64,000 bases of DNA. It comes from Streptomyces roseofulvus. Its GTDB lineage: Bacteria; Actinomycetota; Actinomycetes; Streptomycetales; Streptomycetaceae. Below, piece by piece: positions 54,281 to 62,861 of the stretch. The notes under the pieces were generated by a model. That model saw only the letters and a list, made by a program, of their open reading frames with translations, searched no databases and was not told the origin of the DNA. Each line of letters begins with the position of its first letter. Position 1 is the stretch's first letter. The position numbers and the translations under genes were made by a program. The DNA is taken from assembly GCF_039534915.1 (NCBI RefSeq), contig NZ_BAAAWE010000001.1, positions 1-64,000 on the forward strand. Direction: 5' to 3'.

Positions 54281-54550
54281 CTGAGGAAAATTCGAGATCC
54301 CCATCACGCTGACCAAACCGCATGTACTTGTCGATCTTCGCGGCGAGGACCTGCGCGGACTCGAAGCAGTTGTCGATCTCCACGAACAGCAGCGGCACCC
54401 CGTCCTCGGGCGCGGTGATGACGATGTCCGCCTGGGCGCCGCCCTTGCCCGGGTTGGACCAGGTGCCGGTCGCGGGCAGCGCCACCTCGGTCGCGTAGGA
54501 GGCGATGGTGCCCAGCCCGGCGCCCCGGGCCTGAAGCTTGTCTGCAAGGA
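54281..54550 (-). pseudogene. Replication-relaxation-type protein fragment
   Basis: The frame reads LQARGAGLGTIASYATEVAL, then PATGTWSNPGKGGAQADIVI and TAPEDGVPLLFVEIDNCFES, ending AAKIDKYMRFGQRD. This is the conserved central part of Streptomyces replication-relaxation proteins. The N-terminal winged helix and the C-terminus are absent, and the sequence changes after MRFGQRD. It is a relic related in type to the fragments at 35.3 and 62 kb. Confidence 0.65.
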
Positions 54551-54584
54551 GATTTTTGGGCGGCAGGGAACCACCAAGAGGTGT

Positions 54585-54911
54585 TCAAGCGCAAGGATGA
54601 CAGTTTGACGCCGACGGTCATGATGCTGGGCGTTGACGGGCCTGCGGGCAGTAGCCACAACGCGTCGTGCACCAAGGTGAAGGGCATGAAGGTGCCGGCT
54701 GGCTTACTGGATTACCTGTGCCCGACCAGGAGGGCAAGGCGTACAGCTTCCGTGAAGTGGTCAGCCAGAACGGCACCCAGGTCACCTAAAGCGTGCGGCG
54801 GTCAAACCCTGACCCGGCGTGCTGCCCCAGCGGTGACGAAGTCACCTACCAGCACACATGGCAGAACCGCCAATTGCAGTACACGGCGTCCGTGGAGAGT
54901 GGGCAGTAATC
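54585..54911 (+). pseudogene. Decayed LppP/LprE-like lipoprotein gene
   Basis: Coding pieces DQEGKAYSFREVVSQNGTQV and VRRSNPDPACCPSGDEVTYQ followed by HTWQNRQLQYTASVESGQ lie in neighbouring frames, broken by an in-frame TAA near 54787. The DPACCPSG motif is characteristic of LppP/LprE-type envelope lipoproteins. The N-terminal signal is not visible. It ends 34 bp before the stop of the convergent STAND gene. Confidence 0.45.
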
Positions 54912-54944
54912 GATGTCGCTCCGACACGTGGGTTCTGCCGGACC

Positions 54945-57900
54945 TCACCGGTCGCGGGTGCCATCCGCGCACTCTGGGGCGTCGGCGCCGGGCAGTGCCT
55001 CGGGCCAGGCGGGGTCGGTCAGTGGGGTCTGGCGGTGTCGTACGGCCGAGTTACGGAGCTGCATGGTTGCCTGGGGCAGGTAGGGGCTGTCCGCGAGCCA
55101 CCGGAGCGCGTCGTCGCGTACGGGGTCGTGGCGGCGCAGGGCCACGGCCAGGTCGAGGACGTTGAGGAGCATGCGCTCTGGGCCGCCCGACAGCCCCCGT
55201 ACGAGCCGTTCGAGGTCGGCGTAGTCGGTGGCGCGGACCAGGTGTCTGAGGGGATGCGGCCAGCGATGCACCATGCTCTTGACGTGGTGGCCTTCGTGCT
55301 TGCCCTGCTGTGCCGTTCTGGCGGCGACCAGGGTGGTGAGGTTGACCGCGGCGGAGGGTTCCACCAGGCACAGGCGTTCCACGAGGAAGCCGGTGGTTGA
55401 GATCGCGGTCGTGGTGTCGGCGGCGCGGACGGCTTCCGTGGCCCTCTCGATCGTGTGCGCGCGTTGGTCCGCCTCCCCGATGGGTGCGAAGCGGCACAGG
55501 CAGTGGAAGCGCAGTGCGGCAGAGGCGGGTGCGCGACCGGCCTGGGAATGGCCGGCGGGGAGTTCGGCGATCGGCGCCAGCGCCGCGTCCAGCCTCTCCC
55601 AGCCGTCCTCGCCCTCCGGGCCGGCGAGTTCGCTGACGCCGTGGGCGTTCCACCGGGCCAGGGCCTCCAGGCCCAGCCTCCGCTGCGTCGGGTTGAGGTA
55701 CTTGGTCAGCAGGTCGGCCTGTGCGGTGAGGGACGGCCGCTCGGCAGCCCGCAGCCAGACCAGGCCACTCCACAGCCGGAGCGCCGCCTTCTTGGTCTCG
55801 TCGTCGGGGAGGGCTTGCTGTCCGGTCCACAACCGCTCGCACCAGTCGGCCAGCTCGGGACCATGCCGCATCAGCAGAGTGTGGGCGATGTCGACGTGGG
55901 GGTGGTCGGCGGCCTGGCTGATCAGCTTGGCCAGCCAGGGGATGTCGGCCAATGCGACTTTCTCGTCCAGGGCGTGCGCCACGAGGTCGGGGTGGGCCGG
56001 GGCGTGGTCGCGCAGAGAGGCGTGCAGGATGGAGTTGACCGCGTTGCGCTCTGGCTTGCCCCAGGTGCCGCCGTCGCCGTAGGACGGCCAGTCGTTGGCC
56101 CCGCGGGACAGTTGCTGGGTGCGTTCCTGTTCCAGGGTCCGCCATCGTCGTAGGGCCTTCGATTCCCGCCCGCGGCCGGTGGTGTCGGTGGCCGCCATCG
56201 GCGCGAGGAGGCGGGTGGCGCTGTCACGCATGAGGAACGCGCGGTCCAGACGGTCCGGTTGCCAGCCCCGGCCCCCGTCCCAGGCGTCCTTGACGACTTC
56301 CCGGGTCTCGGCGGCGGGCAGGGGGTGCAGGCCGCTGGCGGCGAAGCGGGCCGCACGGTGCGGGCGCGTGCCCGGCGCCCGCTCGCCCATCTCCTTCAGC
56401 TGCCGCGCGCACCAGTGCCGGGCGGAGCGAGTCCCGGGCTCCTCGCCCGGTGAGCGGAGCAGTTCGGGCAGCAGGGTCTCCGCGACGTCGTCGATCTGGT
56501 CGCTGACGCCGCAGCGTGCCACGGCATGGTCCAGGAACTCGGGCACCCCGCTCTCGGCGGTGCGCAGGCGGGCGCCGAGAGCGGCGACGCGCGCCCGGAT
56601 CCGCATCTGCGGGCCGCTGAAGACGCCGCCAGCTCCCACGAGCTGGTTGAACACGGTGACGGGCGGCTCATCGGCGAGGGTCTCGGCCCAGTGGGCGGCG
56701 AGCAGGACATGGGCCTCCTGCCGCTCGCGCTCCTCACTCTCGTAGCTCTCGGCGTTGGCCTCCCGGCTCGGGCCTGCCAGCACGGTGCCGAAGGCGGTGC
56801 CGGCCTTGCGGACGAATGCCGCGGGGCGGTTCTGGCGGCGGATCCGGTCCGGATTGCCGAGCTTCTCAGCCAGCACGGCGGCACGTTCGATGAGCGTGTC
56901 CCAGCCGCTGAGGTGGCGATGGGCGCTGATGGGCGGAATGCACTGCCACAGCCAGCGCGCGGAGCGGTGGTGCTCGGCGAGGTCAAGCAACTCGGCCATG
57001 CGCGCGGCAGCCCAGTCCGGCTCGGCCGAGGCCATCGCCGTGACGAGGCGCACGGCGTGATTGCCGTGGCTGGTGGCCTCCTGCACGGGCAGGCCCACCA
57101 GCCAGGACCACAGGCAGGCCTGCTCAAAGCAGCAGTCCCGAGGCACACCCGAGCCAGGCACGTGGTCGGCGCACGCCTGGGGACGGGTGCACAGGTCCCT
57201 CAGTAGGTCTCTGACCGCGGTGGCCGCCCCTCGTCCGTCGTCCTTCCCGTCCATGCCCGCGAACCGGCACAACAAGTCGAGTGCCTTGCGCCGAACCTTC
57301 GGCAGCCGATGCTGCTGGAGGATGACGAAGATGTCCTCGGTGACGCGTCGGGGGTCGGTGTGGTGGCGAGTGGGCAGCAGCTCCATCATGGTGGTGACGA
57401 GGGCGAGCGGCGCTTCGGACAGGAAACGGTGCACCATCCCCTTGACCGCGTGCGGTACGGAGGGCAGCAGGGCGTAGGCGCGCAGGGCGGTGTAACGGAG
57501 GTAGTGGTTGTCGCTGGTGAGGAGCTGCTTGATGAGGTCGGCGGCCGCCGGGCGGGCCGCCCGTTCGTCCCGGACGCCTTGCACGATAGCCTGCTCCGCG
57601 ATCACGGAACGCAGGAAGTCGTCCGGGGTGGCCTCCAGCCGTCGGCCCAGCTGCTCGAAGATGTCCGGTTGCTGGCGGGCGTTCACCAGGGAGACCAGGC
57701 AGCGCCCGGCCGCGTACTCGTACAGCGTCTGGTGGAAGAAACGGGTGCTCGCCCCGTCGTGGCCCTCGCTGCCTGTCAGGACGTTACGGCGGTGCAGAGC
57801 GGTGAGGGCGGCGGGAGCCGTGAGGGGAAGCGGGCGCGGGGCCGCGGTGCCGAGCAGCCGGACGGCGTGCGCCGAGGTGACGGCGACACCACCATCCCGG

Positions 57901-59330
57901 AGCATAATCCTCGCCACGCCCTCGGCCGCTGGTGACAGATCGTCGGCATCGACGATGCCGGCGCTGCCGTGGCGGCGGTCGCCGACCACGCGTTTCGTCC
58001 AGTAGGCGTCGTACAGCCCCGCGGCGTCGATCTCCGTGGTCGGCACCTGTGGGGCGTAGACTTCGAACAGCATGCGCAGGGTGAGTGGCCGGGCCACGAC
58101 CTCCCGCATGGGCAGGCCACGGACGGCGGCACCGATAACCGCGTCGTACGCCTCCCGGCGGCGTGCCGCCGTCTGATCGCGGTAGTAGTGCGCGCAGTAC
58201 GCGTCGACGACGTGTTCGGCCTCTCCGCCGAATCGGAAGTCGCCCAGTTCCTGCACGGAGGACGGTGTCGTGCCGAGGACGTCGTACAAGAGGACCTGGT
58301 CACGAGTGCGGCAGGAGATCACCAGCGGCACCCCGTACTCCGCGCAGCAGTCGACCAGTTCGCGGCACACGGCCCGCCCGTGATCGTCGGTCAGCAGCAC
58401 GTCCGCGCTGTCGAGGAGGACGACCACTGATGCGCGGTACATCGGCTGGTGCAGCAGTCCGTCGAAGAGGGTCAGCAGGTCCGTCGTCTCGCGGGGCAGC
58501 AGCAGGTCGTCGGCGCGGAGCAGCAGCGGCTGGCAGTGCACGCGCCGTTCGCCGTCCTGGGGCTCTGCATCCTCTCCGCTGCGAGGGTCCGGGAGGGAAG
58601 AGCGACCGGTAAGCCGCGTGGTGAGGTTCCACAGCAGGCTCGTCTTACCGGTGCCGGGTTCGCCCAGCACGAGTTCCACGCGGGGTGCCCGGTCCGTTCG
58701 GGCCAGGCCGGTAAGCAGTCTCCGGGCGAGTCGCTCCTCACAGCCCCGGGTGATGTAAACCTGGCTCAGGCTGACGTCGGCTTCGTCACTGAGCCGGTCG
58801 GCCGCTCTCAGCGCGGCCGAAGTGGCCGCCTCCAGCTTCTTTTTGCCTGCCCAGCCGCCACCACCTGCGGTGCGGGACGGCGGCAGTAGCTGGCCGACCT
58901 TCTTCAGCTCACCGGGCTGGGGGCCCAGGATGTAGCCGCGGAAGGGGGGTTCCGTGCACAGGTGGGCCACGGCTTCCACGAGTGCCTGGCGGTCACTGCC
59001 CAGTTCCGCGTCCGGTTGTCCGAGTTCCGCGTACAGCCGCTGGAGCGTCACGGGGTGCACGACCGTCAACCGGCCGGGCTGCCGGGGTTGACCGTTTCGT
59101 TCGCGGGCCTCGCGGTCCTTCCTGAGCTGCCGGCGGAGCAGTTCCCGCCAGGCGTCCGACGCCTGTTGCTCGTCCAGTTGCTGCTTGGTGCGCAACAGCA
59201 GCAACTGGTAGTCGATCAGCTCCTTCAGCAGCCGTGCTGCCCTGACGCCGGGTGGGGTGCCGGGGCTGCTGTCCCGGCCGGTCGACCGCGGCGTACGCCG
59301 TGTGTTCCCTGATGCCATCGAGACCCCCAT
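54945..59330 (-). CDS. Large STAND/NACHT-like P-loop NTPase with helical repeats
   Basis: 1461 residues (starts at 59330 or the ATG at 59318). Residues 30-190 form a helical N-terminal domain without a nuclease or TIR motif I recognise. The ATPase has Walker A GEPGTGKTS (223-231), Walker B VVVLLDSAD (302-310) and VISCRTRDQ (about 335), followed by a winged-helix-like region. Residues about 560-1440 are alpha-helical, HEAT-like repeats, probably the sensor. This is the plan of STAND antiphage proteins and related NTPase regulators. A divergent small gene at 59563 may be a partner. The trigger and effector are unknown. Confidence 0.7.
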   Translation of the reverse strand: MGVSMASGNTRRTPRSTGRDSSPGTPPGVRAARLLKELIDYQLLLLRTKQQLDEQQASDAWRELLRRQLRKDREARERNGQPRQPGRLTVVHPVTLQRLYAELGQPDAELGSDRQALVEAVAHLCTEPPFRGYILGPQPGELKKVGQLLPPSRTAGGGGWAGKKKLEAATSAALRAADRLSDEADVSLSQVYITRGCEERLARRLLTGLARTDRAPRVELVLGEPGTGKTSLLWNLTTRLTGRSSLPDPRSGEDAEPQDGERRVHCQPLLLRADDLLLPRETTDLLTLFDGLLHQPMYRASVVVLLDSADVLLTDDHGRAVCRELVDCCAEYGVPLVISCRTRDQVLLYDVLGTTPSSVQELGDFRFGGEAEHVVDAYCAHYYRDQTAARRREAYDAVIGAAVRGLPMREVVARPLTLRMLFEVYAPQVPTTEIDAAGLYDAYWTKRVVGDRRHGSAGIVDADDLSPAAEGVARIMLRDGGVAVTSAHAVRLLGTAAPRPLPLTAPAALTALHRRNVLTGSEGHDGASTRFFHQTLYEYAAGRCLVSLVNARQQPDIFEQLGRRLEATPDDFLRSVIAEQAIVQGVRDERAARPAAADLIKQLLTSDNHYLRYTALRAYALLPSVPHAVKGMVHRFLSEAPLALVTTMMELLPTRHHTDPRRVTEDIFVILQQHRLPKVRRKALDLLCRFAGMDGKDDGRGAATAVRDLLRDLCTRPQACADHVPGSGVPRDCCFEQACLWSWLVGLPVQEATSHGNHAVRLVTAMASAEPDWAAARMAELLDLAEHHRSARWLWQCIPPISAHRHLSGWDTLIERAAVLAEKLGNPDRIRRQNRPAAFVRKAGTAFGTVLAGPSREANAESYESEERERQEAHVLLAAHWAETLADEPPVTVFNQLVGAGGVFSGPQMRIRARVAALGARLRTAESGVPEFLDHAVARCGVSDQIDDVAETLLPELLRSPGEEPGTRSARHWCARQLKEMGERAPGTRPHRAARFAASGLHPLPAAETREVVKDAWDGGRGWQPDRLDRAFLMRDSATRLLAPMAATDTTGRGRESKALRRWRTLEQERTQQLSRGANDWPSYGDGGTWGKPERNAVNSILHASLRDHAPAHPDLVAHALDEKVALADIPWLAKLISQAADHPHVDIAHTLLMRHGPELADWCERLWTGQQALPDDETKKAALRLWSGLVWLRAAERPSLTAQADLLTKYLNPTQRRLGLEALARWNAHGVSELAGPEGEDGWERLDAALAPIAELPAGHSQAGRAPASAALRFHCLCRFAPIGEADQRAHTIERATEAVRAADTTTAISTTGFLVERLCLVEPSAAVNLTTLVAARTAQQGKHEGHHVKSMVHRWPHPLRHLVRATDYADLERLVRGLSGGPERMLLNVLDLAVALRRHDPVRDDALRWLADSPYLPQATMQLRNSAVRHRQTPLTDPAWPEALPGADAPECADGTRDR

Positions 59331-59562
59331 GCCCTACGGAACGCCAGGGTAGAGCAGCGTAACGGCCGCGCGGCACCACCTTGTCTGCGCCTGACCTGGA
59401 TTTCATTTGGTCCTCTCCGCTCTGACCAGCGGGTTTTCCTTCTTCTCAGACACTCACCCCGGAACGCTTCGCCCCCTGTAACGACCTCAGCAGCATCGGT
59501 CACACGCCGGCTTCCACCGGGGTGTGGCCACGCCTCGCCGATCGACACCTGGTGAGGTACTC

Positions 59563-59826
59563 ATGTTCCGTCCGTTCCGATCCGTCCTCTCCTCATGCGC
59601 GGGGTGCCTTCGTCGACTCACCGGCTGCGGCTCGCCGCTGCCGTCCGCTCTGCGCCACCTGCTGGACCACGCTCCGGCTCTCGCCGAGCTGTGGACTCAC
59701 CCCGTTGCCAAGCTGGTGACGGACCTCCTGCTGGACAAGGGTTTCCGGCTCCACGTGCTCGTCGTCGCCTCCCTGGTCCAGGCGCGCGTCCATGCCTGGT
59801 ACGCGCGCCTGAGGCACAGGAACTGA
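59563..59826 (+). CDS. Small hypothetical protein divergent from the STAND gene
   Basis: The ATG at 59563 follows GAGGT with good spacing and encodes 87 residues (MFRPFRSVLSSCAGCLRRLT). The middle is helical (ALRHLLDHAPALAELWTHPV...LLLDKGFRLHVLVVASLVQA). A clear terminator follows at 59911. The longer frame from 59524 lacks a ribosome-binding site. Its place, divergent from a large NTPase, makes a regulator or partner role possible. Confidence 0.55.
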   Translation: MFRPFRSVLSSCAGCLRRLTGCGSPLPSALRHLLDHAPALAELWTHPVAKLVTDLLLDKGFRLHVLVVASLVQARVHAWYARLRHRN

Positions 59827-59910
59827 CACCCACGGGCCGGGCCTCGGCACGAGGAGGGCTCCACGTCGTCGCCGGATGAGATGCGGAGCCCGCCAACGGC
59901 GGGGCCGTAC

Positions 59911-59943
59911 GCGATCGCCCTCTGGCTCCCGGAGGGCGATCGC
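59911..59943 (+). terminator. Perfect 12-bp stem-loop terminator
   Basis: GCGATCGCCCTC at 59911-59922 pairs with GAGGGCGATCGC at 59932-59943 over a 9-base loop, between the convergent genes ending at 59826 and 60013. Confidence 0.75.
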
Positions 59944-60012
59944 GAACCGGTCACCAGTCGGAGCGCCGGTTAGGTCTAGCGGAGAGCAGCACTGCGATCG
60001 CCGCGATGGAGA

Positions 60013-60671
60013 TCAAAGGAGTCCTCGACACCGGCACTGGCCGGGAACTTTGTGCATCTCTCGGCTGGCCCTTGGCCGGCCACCAGGCGTGTCGTGGCGC
60101 CGGGCCAGGTAGCTGATCATTCCGAGTGAGAAGCCGGTCTCCTCGGCGAGCTCTCGGCAGGTGCGTCCAGCGGCCCGTTCGGCACGGAGCCAGTCGAGAT
60201 CGATCTGGCGCCACCGGGTCGCTTTGCCCTCGCGCGTCATGCCGTACTCGCGGTCCAGGACCTTGATGGCCTCCTCGTTCACGTCGGCGTGCTTAGCGAT
60301 CCACTTGAGCGAGCGGTACTCCTCGAGGTAGAGGAGGGCAAACTTGTCCCCTGGGAGCGCGGCGCGAGCACGGCGAACGGTCGCTCCTCTCTTCCACTTC
60401 GCGGAACTTTTTTGGGGGGTGCCGGCTGCTCCTGCAGGACGAACCGGACAGCACCATGGCTGACGCCCAGGCGGCGGCCTGCTTGAGCTGTCGTCAGGGA
60501 TTCGTCCCGGATGAGGCGGTGCAGCAAGACCACGGAGGGCCGTCCGACTGCCTGGCTGCCCGGCACCCACGGTCCAGGGCCACCGGCCTCCCAGCCCGGC
60601 GAACGACACGATCCATCCCCCACACCCCCGCCCGCTTTGGAGTGGCGCAGCCGGGCCAGAGCCGTCAACAT
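60013..60671 (-). pseudogene. Helix-turn-helix protein split by a frame change at an A6 run
   Basis: The upstream half (LLHRLIRDESLTTAQAGRRL with GVSHGAVRFVLQEQPAPPKK) has a clear helix-turn-helix. After CCCCCCAAAAAAG at about 60405-60420, coding character continues in the -1 frame (SSAKWKRGATVRRARAALPG...LEEYRSLKWIAKHADVNEEA). That frame carries a second helix-turn-helix (CRELAEETGFSLGMISYLAR) to 60013. A joined product would be roughly 200 residues with two or three DNA-binding segments. The cause may be an indel, transcript slippage or programmed -1 frameshifting. It is co-oriented with the two genes upstream. Confidence 0.5.
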
Positions 60672-60684
60672 CGCGCCCGGTTGT

Positions 60685-61002
60685 TCATGGGCGTCGTGCG
60701 AAGCGGTAGATCGCGTACGTGACGCCGAGGACGACGTCCACGGCAGCCCAGAGAAAGATGATCATTCCGACCCCGATCGCGGTACCGACGCTTTCGGCGT
60801 CGTTGCACGTCTGGCGGTCGAGCGTTCCGCAGTCCTCGGGGGTCCCAGATCCTGAGGCGGCCCCGGTGATGATCCAGATCAGGAAGATCACCTGGATGGC
60901 GAGGAAGACCCAGAGGAATATCCGCGGTCTGCGCCTGCGCGGCTGTCCCGCCGCGGGCGGCGCAGGGGTCCCCCACTGGGGCTGGGGTTGTGCATTACTC
61001 AT
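60685..61002 (-). CDS. Two-helix membrane protein
   Basis: 105 residues. A proline/glutamine-rich cytoplasmic start (MSNAQPQPQWGTPAPPAAGQ) and a basic stretch precede a first membrane helix (IFLWVFLAIQVIFLIWIITG). A short extracellular loop with two cysteines (CGTLDRQTCND) and a second helix (IIFLWAAVDVVLGVTYAIYR) follow. It resembles small Streptomyces membrane proteins of unknown function. Confidence 0.75.
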   Translation of the reverse strand: MSNAQPQPQWGTPAPPAAGQPRRRRPRIFLWVFLAIQVIFLIWIITGAASGSGTPEDCGTLDRQTCNDAESVGTAIGVGMIIFLWAAVDVVLGVTYAIYRFARRP

Positions 61003-61085
61003 GGCACATCACGCTTCGTTTACTGCTCGGTGTCGCTACCGGTCGCCCGGCGTCAACGTGGTTGCCCTTCGAAAGGACGGATCGT

Positions 61086-61622
61086 TCATCCCAGGCTGCC
61101 TCCGAAGGACCCGCTCATCGCCTCGGACTCACTGATCTGCAGGGTCCCGCGGTGGGTGACCTCCACCTTGTAGAACCCTTCGCCCGCAGGCACGTCAGGG
61201 ACGATCAACTCGAAGCTGCACGCGGTCCCCGTCTTGGTCGACTCGCCCAGGGCGCCGGTGGCGATGACCGTGCCGGAGGCGTCGTAGACCGTGACCGCCG
61301 CGCCTTCGGTGATGTCGTCGAAACCCTCGCTTCCCTTGCAGCCGCCCTCGCCGTCGCTGACCGCATTCCTGGTGAGTAAGAAGGTGCCGGTCAGTTGGAA
61401 GGCGGTGGGTGTCGGGGAGGGGCTCGGTGCCTGGGTGGTCGGCGACGGCAGAGGGCTGACGGCCTCGGGAGACGGCCCACCCTTGTCTGTCAGAGCCCAG
61501 ATGACGCCGGCCCCGCCCGCACCGATGACGATCCCTGCCACGAAGGCCAGGAGCAGGTTCCGGCGCTCACGCGCCGGTTTCCTCGACGCCGCTGCAGGAG
61601 GAGGCTCACCAGACCCGTCCAT
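61086..61622 (-). CDS. Membrane-anchored exported protein
   Basis: The ATG at 61622 gives 178 residues: a Pro/Ala-rich cytoplasmic start, a membrane anchor (LLLAFVAGIVIGAGGAGVIW), a Ser/Pro/Thr linker, and a beta-rich external domain. The domain has a Cys pair (GGCKGSEGF and TACSFEL) and reads TEGAAVTVYDASGTVIATGA...FYKVEVTHRGTLQIS. Upstream in-frame codons lack character. The family is not recognised, although the domain pattern is common in Streptomyces exported proteins. Confidence 0.7.
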   Translation of the reverse strand: MDGSGEPPPAAASRKPARERRNLLLAFVAGIVIGAGGAGVIWALTDKGGPSPEAVSPLPSPTTQAPSPSPTPTAFQLTGTFLLTRNAVSDGEGGCKGSEGFDDITEGAAVTVYDASGTVIATGALGESTKTGTACSFELIVPDVPAGEGFYKVEVTHRGTLQISESEAMSGSFGGSLG

Positions 61623-61843
61623 TACCTCAGAGTGCGCTTCTCCGCTCGTGTCCGCACGCCAGGGGCGCCCTGCCAGGACGGCTGAAATGTGAACGTCCGC
61701 GCCTCGCTCCCCTCTCGGGGTGTGGTGGAGAAGGGCTGGCGCTCGCCGCGGTGGCGAAGCAAGCCGCGCCGTCCTGACCTGAGCTGCTGCTCGTCGCCCC
61801 CGCCCCACCCCATCGGCATGGAGAGGGGCGGCGTCGTGCGGGG

Positions 61844-62685
61844 TCAGCCTCGGCGGCGGAACAGCCCCCGGAGCTTGCCCGACTCCTGGCCGTGTTCCTG
61901 CTCCAGTTCCGGGGGCGTGGCGGCCGCGAGGCGAACGGCTTCGGCGGCCTCCTCGCGGGCGACGTCGACGGTGCGGCACAGGCCGCACACCGACCTGTCA
62001 CCGGCCCGGACGGCGGTCCGGTGCACGGTGATCTCCTCCCAGCGCTCGTCGCTGAACCTCCGCCCACACCGCGTACACCCCGGGCGCTGCGCCTCCCGCT
62101 CGACGGCCCGGCGCCGCTTGTCCTCCGCATCCGCGCGGGCTTCCTGGGCGCGGTAGAGGGTGTGGCCGTCGGGGTTGTCGAGCGCGTCCGTCAGCGTCTG
62201 CTCCCCGGTCCGTCCCAGGCGCCGCCACACCGCCGCGTCGGCGCCGTGCTCCGTCAGCTGTTCCAGGGTGGTGACGACAACGGGGACCGCCTGGCGGTGG
62301 TCGAGCGCGGTGATGGCCTTCTCGTAGAGGGAGTCGTACCGGCACGGCGCCCAGTAGCGGCGGCCGGCCTCCTCCAGCACGGCGACCGTGTTGGCGACCT
62401 TCGCTTCGGTGGTGTCGGCGAACACGAACGCGAGGGGGACCAGGCCCTCACGGCCGGTCGGCGGGTAGACCCGCCGCCACAGCCGCTGCTCGTGGTCGAC
62501 GTGCTCGATCGCGTCCGGCCGGGAGCGGACCAGGTCCACGGTGCGCTTGTCCGCGTCCCTCGGCAGCAGCCGGCCCCACTCCCAGTACCGGCGCAGCTTG
62601 GTCACCAGGTCGTGCGCGTCTTCGGAGCGGCGGTCGACCTCCACCAGTATCACCGGCACCCCGGCCTCCGGCGGCCGAACACTTG
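61844..62685 (-). pseudogene. Replication-relaxation-type protein, 5'-truncated
   Basis: From about 62685 the frame reads PPEAGVPVILVEVDRRSEDA, then HDLVTKLRRYWEWGRLLPRD, a middle domain, and a C-terminal zinc pair region (GCTRCGRRFSDERWEEI and CGLCR) ending LRGLFRRRG at 61844. A GTG at 62659 could act as a start, but similarity to the 54.3-kb relic (TAPEDGVPLLFVEIDN) begins before it. The N-terminal DNA-binding part is therefore lost. It may still be expressed as a shortened protein. Confidence 0.65.
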
Positions 62686-62686
62686 A

Positions 62687-62854
62687 TCAGATGTTGATCA
62701 CCGGCTGAAAGATCTCGGAGAACTCGCCGTTCTCGACCAGTCCGGCAATCACGTCGGTCATGCTGTCGATGCCCGGATTCCTGACGATCAGGCCGTCCGA
62801 GACCCACAAGTACCGGCCCCCGAGGGCCTCATCGGTCCCTGCCCAGAGTGTCAT
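62687..62854 (-). CDS. Short gene or C-terminal fragment, 55 residues
   Basis: The ATG at 62854 encodes MTLWAGTDEALGGRYLWVSD, then GLIVRNPGIDSMTDVIAGLV and ENGEFSEIFQPVINI, to a TGA at 62687. In-frame residues AVERL upstream suggest this is the end of a longer protein cut at about 62860, where a plus-strand fragment begins. It is likely a relic of an immunity- or toxin-system protein; the family is not recognised. Confidence 0.4.
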   Translation of the reverse strand: MTLWAGTDEALGGRYLWVSDGLIVRNPGIDSMTDVIAGLVENGEFSEIFQPVINI

Positions 62855-62861
62855 CAGGCGC

